Assembly (NCBI GenBank): GCA_030627725.1
Contig: DAOVSZ010000207.1
Span: 1-5,559, forward strand
From: Desulfobulbaceae bacterium
GTDB lineage: Bacteria > Desulfobacterota > Desulfobulbia > Desulfobulbales > DAOVSZ01
DNA length: 5,559 bases
Direction: 5' to 3'
This document shows, one piece after another, positions 1 through 3,955 of the stretch; positions within the stretch are counted from its first letter, which is position 1, and each line of letters starts with the position of its first letter. Both the position numbers and the translations under genes were made by a program. The notes beneath the pieces were generated by a model. That model had not been told where the DNA came from, made no database searches, and saw only the letters and a list, made by a program, of their open reading frames with translations.

Positions 1-77
1 AACGCTTAGATACAATGATCCAGGCAATGCTCTTAACGTATCCCAGCTGTCCAGCGGTGGGCATACAGGGGGAACAC
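1..77. other. Unassigned left edge
   Basis: No gene can be supported here. Two plus-strand frames are open from the window edge, ending at TAA 101-103 and TGA 123-125. A short minus-strand frame starts with ATG near position 59 and runs off the edge. None has a recognisable motif or ribosome binding site. The frame ending at 103 would be the tail of a convergent gene whose stop lies inside the ssrA terminator. That is possible but unproven. Confidence 0.25.
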
Positions 78-109
78 AAAAAAAGGGGTATCGAGAACGA
101 TAACCCTTT
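78..109 (-). terminator. Rho-independent terminator of ssrA
   Basis: On the minus strand a 12-base-pair stem with one mismatch (plus-strand arms 82-93 and 98-109, loop 94-97) ends in a run of seven T (plus-strand A 78-84). It lies 18 bases past the tmRNA 3' end, the expected place for its terminator. On the plus strand the same hairpin is followed by a T-rich stretch (107-116), so it could also stop a gene coming from the left. Confidence 0.85.
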
Positions 110-127
110 AATTTTACAGCAATGAAG

Positions 128-483
128 TGGTGGAGGCGGCGGGAGTCGAACCCGCGTCCGGAAATACTCCCCTGCGAGCATCTACATACTTAGTCCTGTT
201 TGGCTGCTTTTCGCGCCTGAATCCCTCCAGGACAAGAAATCTTCGGCGCTATCCTGCTTTTGGTTCGCTTCCTGCCGGCAGGAGCAGCAAGAAACTATCC
301 CGCGGAGTCGACGCCCTGATCTGGTCCAGCGGGAGAGGACCAGGAGGACGGTAGCGGCTCTAAGCTGCTACAGCATATGCATAGTCGTCTGCAACTATGT
401 TATCTCCACCAGTTTAACGAGTTGGCGGAAGGCTCGGCATGCAGCCCCAGCTTACATATCCCCGTCGAATCCGTTTCGCCCCC
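128..483 (-). ncRNA. ssrA: Transfer-messenger RNA (tmRNA), complete
   Basis: This is the tRNA-like and mRNA-like RNA that, charged with alanine and bound by SmpB, enters stalled ribosomes and supplies a degradation tag. The 5' end starts with GGGGGCGAAACGG followed by the conserved ATTCGACGGGG block. The 3' end carries a T arm (stem GCGGG/CCCGC, loop TTCGACT) and an encoded CCA. The seven-pair acceptor stem includes G-U at the third pair, the identity element for alanyl-tRNA synthetase. The reading frame starts at GCA (392-390). At 356 nucleotides it has the usual length of a one-piece tmRNA; there is no sign of a permuted two-piece form. It lies downstream of smpB on the same strand, with a strong terminator just beyond its 3' end. 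No convincing -35/-10 pair is visible directly upstream of position 483, so it may be transcribed as a longer precursor and trimmed. Confidence 0.97.
360..392 (-). other. tmRNA tag reading frame (ADDYAYAVAA)
   Basis: The resume codon is GCA at 392-390. The frame encodes Ala-Asp-Asp-Tyr-Ala-Tyr-Ala-Val-Ala-Ala and ends at a single TAG (362-360). With the alanine carried by tmRNA itself, the added peptide would be AADDYAYAVAA. The terminal Val-Ala-Ala matches the hydrophobic-Ala-Ala degron recognised by ClpXP and related proteases. The start is inferred from alignment with the standard tag pattern: acidic or polar N-terminal half, Tyr-Ala, then xAA. Confidence 0.9.
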
Positions 484-737
484 ATTCTTGTCAGACTTGC
501 ACGATTTACTCACTCGATCTTCTCTGTTATTTTGCGCCCTAAGGCTCCCAAAAAGCCTCGACAGACCTTCCAGGTATGCCTACTTTTTTTGAAATCCTTA
601 TTGCATCAAAATCTCGACAAATATCTTCGCGATTAAATCGCTTAATTCAGACTGATTTCTCTTTGGTAAAATACAGCTCTTTTCTAACAACACCTAAAAG
701 TCTTCAGCCTAAACACTTATATGTATATGTAAGACAC
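484..737. other. Spacer between smpB and ssrA
   Basis: This 254-base AT-rich spacer has no credible coding frame. It should contain the ssrA promoter, reading leftwards, but no clear consensus pair was found. Two small inverted repeats are visible: AGGCT/AGCCT arms at 542-546 and 554-558, and GCGAT-TAA-ATCGC at 629-641. Neither has a following T run, so neither is called a terminator. Confidence 0.5.
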
Positions 738-1187
738 CTAATAGCTGCTTAAGGTTCTCTCTAAATCGCGGTCCGTGTCTTTTTTCTTGATCGCGGCCCG
801 CTTGTCGTAGAGTTTCTTTCCCCGGGCAAGGCCCAGTTCCAACTTTGCCTTGCCGTTTTCTTTAAAATAAATCTTTAACGGGATAAGCGCAAACCCTTTT
901 TCCTGCACCTTGCCGATCAGTTTTTTTATCTCCCGTTTGGACAACAGCAGTTTCCTGACCCTTCTGGAGTCCGGCGTGTCATAGGTGGCGTGGGAATACG
1001 GCGAGATATGAACGCTGTAGAGAAAGACCTCGCCGTTTTTTATCTTGGCGTATCCATCACGCAGGTTCGCCTTGCCGGCCCGGAGCGATTTCACCTCGGA
1101 ACCGACCAGAACCATCCCCGCCTCTATGACCGAATCGATGAAATAATTATGGCGGGCTTTTTTGTTTGTTGCGACGATTTTTTTCAT
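738..1187 (-). CDS. smpB: SsrA-binding protein SmpB
   Basis: SmpB is the small cytoplasmic OB-fold protein that binds the tRNA-like domain of tmRNA, assists its aminoacylation and places it in the empty ribosomal A site. The 149-residue product has the family's usual length (about 150-160). Visible landmarks are KKARHNYFI (residues 9-17), GSEVKSLRAGKANL (29-42), RKLLLSKREI (78-87) and the tail motif GLARGKKLYDKR (119-130), followed by a basic C-terminal tail ending in SSY that would follow the mRNA channel. I chose ATG 1187 because homologues begin close to the KKxxATNKKARHNY block. A GTG at 1229 would add 14 residues unlike SmpB and has no better ribosome site. The ribosome site for ATG 1187 is itself weak. 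Its partner ssrA lies downstream on the same strand, an arrangement also known in Escherichia coli. Upstream is the divergent tumE. Confidence 0.97.
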   Translation of the reverse strand: MKKIVATNKKARHNYFIDSVIEAGMVLVGSEVKSLRAGKANLRDGYAKIKNGEVFLYSVHISPYSHATYDTPDSRRVRKLLLSKREIKKLIGKVQEKGFALIPLKIYFKENGKAKLELGLARGKKLYDKRAAIKKKDTDRDLERTLSSY

Positions 1188-1306
1188 AACTGGTTCTTGG
1201 CATTGGCCACAAAATCCACCAAACGACACGAAAATTGTTTTAACAGCAGCAACAAATTAACCATTAGCAGACCGAAAAGCAATATCCTGCTAGAAAATTG
1301 CTTCAT

Positions 1307-1333
1307 ACAATTATATTGTGGCGCCTAACGCCA
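1307..1333. promoter_or_regulatory. Two adjacent palindromes, candidate TumA operator
   Basis: ACAAT-TAT-ATTGT (1307-1319) and TGGCG-CCTAA-CGCCA (1319-1333) are perfect five-base inverted repeats that share base 1319. The first overlaps the tumE -35 and a minus-strand TATAAT; the second fills the spacer between -35 and -10. Autoregulated toxin-antitoxin operons usually have such sites at their promoters, and the second gene encodes a winged-helix protein that could bind here. Binding is an inference. Confidence 0.45.
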
Positions 1334-1344
1334 TATGGTACAAT
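1316..1344 (+). promoter_or_regulatory. Candidate tumE-tumA promoter
   Basis: The -35 candidate is TTGTGG at 1316-1321 and the -10 candidate is TACAAT at 1339-1344. The spacer is 17 bases, and TGG precedes the -10 in an extended -10 arrangement. The -10 matches consensus at five of six positions. Transcription would start near 1351, almost at the tumE ATG (1352), implying little or no 5' leader. This is read by eye and not tested. Confidence 0.5.
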
Positions 1345-1351
1345 AGGCAAT

Positions 1352-1648
1352 ATGGCAAAAGAAAAACTTCTTTACAGATCAAAACTCATATACCCGGATG
1401 GGTCGATGCGGGAAATGGTGATCTGGAAATTGCCGTCTGCCTCAACTGAAAGGCCCCATGGCCTGAAATATCGTTTATACTACGGGACTGCCGCGGGAAA
1501 ATGCCTGGTCCGATATGACAATGAATCAGGCAAAGGAGACCACAGGCATTTCGCCGGCAAAGAATACTCATATCGGTTTAAGGACGTAGAAACCTTAGTG
1601 GCAGATTTTCAGCAAGACATTGATGCAGTGACCGGAGGCGCCTCATGA
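1352..1648 (+). CDS. tumE: TumE-family toxin (DUF6516)
   Basis: This 98-residue protein resembles the TumE/DUF6516 toxin family. The recognised blocks are YPDGSMREMVIWKLP (14-28), HGLKYRLYYG (36-45) and RYDNESGKGDHRHFAGKEY (54-72), with the conserved charged GKGDHRH centre. The family is annotated as the toxin of toxin-antitoxin pairs. Its biochemical activity is not certain from sequence; the His/Asp/Arg-rich centre would fit a nucleic-acid active site, which is inference. I chose ATG 1352 because an upstream ATG at 1298 would add residues encoded by the promoter region, and family members start with a short charged segment before LLYR. The ribosome site is poor (AGG, four bases before ATG). 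The stop overlaps the antitoxin start in ATGA. It is encoded before its antitoxin, the reverse of the common order but usual for this family. No signal peptide or membrane segment is visible. Confidence 0.85.
   Translation: MAKEKLLYRSKLIYPDGSMREMVIWKLPSASTERPHGLKYRLYYGTAAGKCLVRYDNESGKGDHRHFAGKEYSYRFKDVETLVADFQQDIDAVTGGAS
1634..1638 (+). promoter_or_regulatory. Strong ribosome binding site of tumA
   Basis: GGAGG ends six bases before the tumA ATG (1645) and lies within the last codons of tumE. It is much better than the signal in front of tumE, which favours antitoxin synthesis from the shared messenger. Confidence 0.75.
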
Positions 1649-2010
1649 AAAGAAAAAGTAAAGTACAGATAGAAATAATCTCTGAAGAAAAAGTAAACCA
1701 GGCATTTATCAATGCCTGGCACAGAGCAGAAAAAGATGCCATACGGGAGCCGGAAGAACACCTTTTCTTTCTTGACGCTGCTACCCTGCTGCGAGTGCTT
1801 TCAAACCAGCGCCTCGCCCTCCTGTCCACACTCCACCGGCTTGGCCCAAGCAGCATAAGAGGTCTCAGCAAAGAACTGCAACGTAATTACAAAAACGTTT
1901 ATAACGACGTGCAGATTTTAAAACAGGCAGGACTGATCCAACTAACGTCCTCGAAAAAAATTTTTGTACCCTGTCATAAAATCTGTACGGAAATAGATCT
2001 GGCAGCGTAA
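1645..2010 (+). CDS. tumA: Winged-helix antitoxin, TumA-like
   Basis: This 121-residue DNA-binding protein fits the antitoxin that partners TumE-type toxins. It begins with a basic, then mixed-charge helical region (1-35, KRKSKVQIEIISEE...), which may contact the toxin. A winged helix-turn-helix follows at about 45-110: VLSNQRLALLSTLHRLGPSSIRGLSKELQ, a recognition helix around NYKNVYNDVQIL (81-92), and KQAGLIQLTSSKKIFVPC as the wing. The pattern of helix, 'GP-SIRGLSKEL-R--KNVY-DV--L---GLI' and a short acidic tail (EIDLAA) is typical of the HVO_A0114/TumA type. It overlaps tumE by four bases and has a strong GGAGG six bases upstream, so it is probably translationally coupled. It probably represses its own promoter. 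It converges on the pilus ATPase gene with only nine bases between stops and no visible terminator. Confidence 0.82.
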   Translation: MKRKSKVQIEIISEEKVNQAFINAWHRAEKDAIREPEEHLFFLDAATLLRVLSNQRLALLSTLHRLGPSSIRGLSKELQRNYKNVYNDVQILKQAGLIQLTSSKKIFVPCHKICTEIDLAA

Positions 2011-2019
2011 ACACAAAAG

Positions 2020-3825
2020 TTACCCCGCCCCAACCACCCTCAAGGCCTCTTCACTCGTAGTGATGCCGTTCTTGACCTTCTGCCAGGCATCATCTTTAAG
2101 CGAGGTCATCCCTTCGGCGAGCGCTGTTTTCCGGACATCCTCCTCTGAGGCCCGCGAACTGATCAGCTCCTTGATCTTGACAGACATCGGGAATATCTCA
2201 AAAATCCCACATCGGCCGAGATACCCGGTCCCCCTGCACTCGCGACAGCCTGTGCCCCGTTTGAGTTCTATCTCCCCTTCCACATCCACCGGCAGACCGA
2301 ACCCACGCAACTCCTCTGCCTGCATCGTATACGGTTCGACACAATGGGGACAGATGGTGCGCACCAGCCTCTGCGCCATGGCGCCTAAGAGGGTTGACCC
2401 GATCAGGAAGGGCTGGACCCCGAGATCAACCAGACGGCTGATCGAGGTGACCGCATCGTTGGTATGCAGGGTGGAAAAGACAAGATGGCCGGTCAAGGCC
2501 GCCTGAATGGCGTTTACTGCAGTATCCAGATCGCGGATCTCACCAATCATGATGATGTCCGGATCCTGGCGCAGGATATTCCGCAGGATGCTCGAAAAGG
2601 TCACATCCACCTGGGGCTGGACCGCAATCTGGTTAAAGTTCTCATACACCATCTCCACCGGGTCTTCGACGGTCACGATATTTTTCTCCGGTGTCGCAAC
2701 CATATTCAGGGTTGAATACAGGGTAGTTGATTTTCCGCTTCCTGTGGGTCCGGTCACCAGGATAATGCCGTGCGGAGATTGAACAAACCCTTCATACACC
2801 TGTTTGTCCCGCTCGGAAAACCCGATCGCATCCATTCCCTTGAAGATGATGTCCGGATCAAGAATCCGCAACACCGCCTTTTCTCCGAAGGCAACCGGAA
2901 TGGTCGAGACCCTGATCTCCGCCTCCTTGCCCTCGCGGTTCACCTTGATCCTGCCGTCCTGCGGTCTTCTCTTTTCTGCGATATCAAGCCGGGAAAGCGT
3001 CTTGATCCGGGAGATGACCGCCTGATGGATCACTTTCGGCAGTTTATAAATGGTGTGGAGCACGCCATCGATCCTGAGCCGGACCAGACAGTTCTCCCTT
3101 TTCGGCTCCAGATGGATATCGCTTGCCCGCTGCTCAAAGGCATAGTTGAACATATGGTCGACCGCCCCCTTGACATGCTGGTCCGATGAGGCGATCTCTT
3201 CGGATGAGGCAATGCTGACATACTGTTCGAGATTGCTCAGATCGACCGCAGGCCCGGACAGATGTGTTTCCGCTGCCGTAATGGAAGTCTGGAAGCCGAA
3301 AAACTCGGCCAGGATCTTTCTGATATTTGTCTTGGTGCTGACAAAGGGCCGGACCGTAAGTTTATTCGCCCGCTCAATGTCCTCCAGAAGTGAACGTTTC
3401 GCCGGATCATAAAACGCCACATCAAGGACACCGTTTTTAATCCCGAAAGGCAGCAACAGATGTTTCTGCGCAAAGGTCTTTGGAATTGTCTTGGTCACTA
3501 CATTCAGGTCCAGATCGAGCGGATCCAGCGCCTTGAACGACAGGCCCTGGTCCTCGGCCACCGCCCGGATAATGTCCTCTTCGGTGAGCAGCTGGTCTTT
3601 TGCCTTCCGGTTTTCAAGGTTTAAGGAGACGACAATATCCACCATATCGGGCTGGTCGTCAAAGGGTGTTTTGTTGTCGGTCTTTCGCCGGTGAAGCTGC
3701 GCCTTTAAGAGCACTGTCCGCTGCTGGTTCTTCTTCTGGCGGACAAGGGTTTCCTGCTCTGGTGAGATCAGGCCCTGTTTTAAAAGAACACTAAGAAGAT
3801 ATGTTTCGTCTTTAAAAGTTTTCAT
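2020..3825 (-). CDS. pilB: Type IV pilus assembly ATPase (PilB/GspE family)
   Basis: This hexameric cytoplasmic ATPase powers pilin polymerisation (or type II secretion pseudopilus assembly) at the inner membrane. The 601-residue product has an N-terminal MshEN/T2SSE_N-like region (about 1-180) with LLTEEDIIRAVAEDQGL (79-95) and LLPFGIKNGVLDVAFYDP (124-141). The GspE core follows: Walker A GPTGSGKST (359-367), Asp box TVEDPVE (385-391), Walker B with IIMIGEIRD (424-432) and His box TGHLVFSTLHTND (445-457). Two CxxC pairs (C492/C495 and C527/C530) form the zinc subdomain. All catalytic motifs are intact. I chose ATG 3825, where family-like sequence begins. A GTG at 3912 lies inside the palindrome and adds 29 unrelated residues. 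No Shine-Dalgarno precedes 3825. The same-strand neighbour pilY1 points to pilus assembly (PilB) rather than secretion (GspE), but the sequence alone does not separate these. Confidence 0.93.
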   Translation of the reverse strand: MKTFKDETYLLSVLLKQGLISPEQETLVRQKKNQQRTVLLKAQLHRRKTDNKTPFDDQPDMVDIVVSLNLENRKAKDQLLTEEDIIRAVAEDQGLSFKALDPLDLDLNVVTKTIPKTFAQKHLLLPFGIKNGVLDVAFYDPAKRSLLEDIERANKLTVRPFVSTKTNIRKILAEFFGFQTSITAAETHLSGPAVDLSNLEQYVSIASSEEIASSDQHVKGAVDHMFNYAFEQRASDIHLEPKRENCLVRLRIDGVLHTIYKLPKVIHQAVISRIKTLSRLDIAEKRRPQDGRIKVNREGKEAEIRVSTIPVAFGEKAVLRILDPDIIFKGMDAIGFSERDKQVYEGFVQSPHGIILVTGPTGSGKSTTLYSTLNMVATPEKNIVTVEDPVEMVYENFNQIAVQPQVDVTFSSILRNILRQDPDIIMIGEIRDLDTAVNAIQAALTGHLVFSTLHTNDAVTSISRLVDLGVQPFLIGSTLLGAMAQRLVRTICPHCVEPYTMQAEELRGFGLPVDVEGEIELKRGTGCRECRGTGYLGRCGIFEIFPMSVKIKELISSRASEEDVRKTALAEGMTSLKDDAWQKVKNGITTSEEALRVVGAG

Positions 3826-3955
3826 ACTGGCTTGTTGATGAAGAGGAATAATCTTGAAGCATAGCGAGATGTCGGTCTGTTGTGGATACTGGCAGGCGAA
3901 CTGGCCCCTCACCCCAACCCTCTCCCGGGGGAGAAGTTGGGGTGAGGCCGAAAAA
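3826..3955. other. pilY1-pilB intergenic spacer
   Basis: This 130-base gap is dominated by the palindrome at 3907-3947. The rest (3826-3906) shows no promoter consensus and no purine-rich ribosome site before the ATPase start. Co-transcription from pilY1 is the simplest reading. Confidence 0.5.
3907..3947. repeat. GC-rich palindrome (REP-like)
   Basis: Twelve-base perfect arms (3907-3918 CCTCACCCCAAC; 3936-3947 GTTGGGGTGAGG) enclose a second stem, TCTCC/GGAGA (3921-3925 and 3930-3934), with a four-base loop. The CCTCACCCCAACCCTCTCCC pattern resembles a dispersed palindromic repeat found between genes in many proteobacteria. It starts nine bases past the pilY1 stop. No T run follows on either strand, so it is not a classical terminator; it could protect the pilY1 messenger 3' end. 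Confidence 0.75.

Larger units (their letters stand above)
1188..1351. promoter_or_regulatory. Divergent smpB / tumE regulatory region
   Basis: This 164-base gene-free stretch separates two divergent starts and must carry control signals for both. Most sequence motifs cluster on the tumE side (1306-1344), including a perfect TATAAT on the minus strand (1315-1310). That hexamer could serve smpB with a leader of about 115 bases, but no good -35 sits at 16-18 bases from it, so the smpB promoter is tentative. Confidence 0.5.

Noticed and set aside
128..150. Integration attachment site at the ssrA 3' end
   Set aside because: ssrA 3' ends are common targets, but no direct repeat of this end was found elsewhere in the window and no integrase is present.
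127..636. Short plus-strand open frames over and beside the tmRNA gene
   Set aside because: They lie antisense to tmRNA or in AT-rich spacer, match no known protein pattern and have no ribosome sites; the region is explained by ssrA.
1188..1229. Fourteen-residue N-terminal extension of SmpB from GTG 1229
   Set aside because: The extra residues are unlike SmpB, there is no ribosome site, and family members begin close to the ATG at 1187.
990..1328. 112-residue plus-strand frame across smpB and its upstream region
   Set aside because: It is antisense to the well-supported smpB and shows no protein-like conservation.
3826..3912. Longer ATPase start at GTG 3912
   Set aside because: The codon lies inside the palindromic repeat and the added 29 residues have no resemblance to the family.
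3907..3947. Palindrome as a rho-independent terminator of pilY1
   Set aside because: There is no T run after the stem on either strand; a repeat or messenger-stabilising role fits better.
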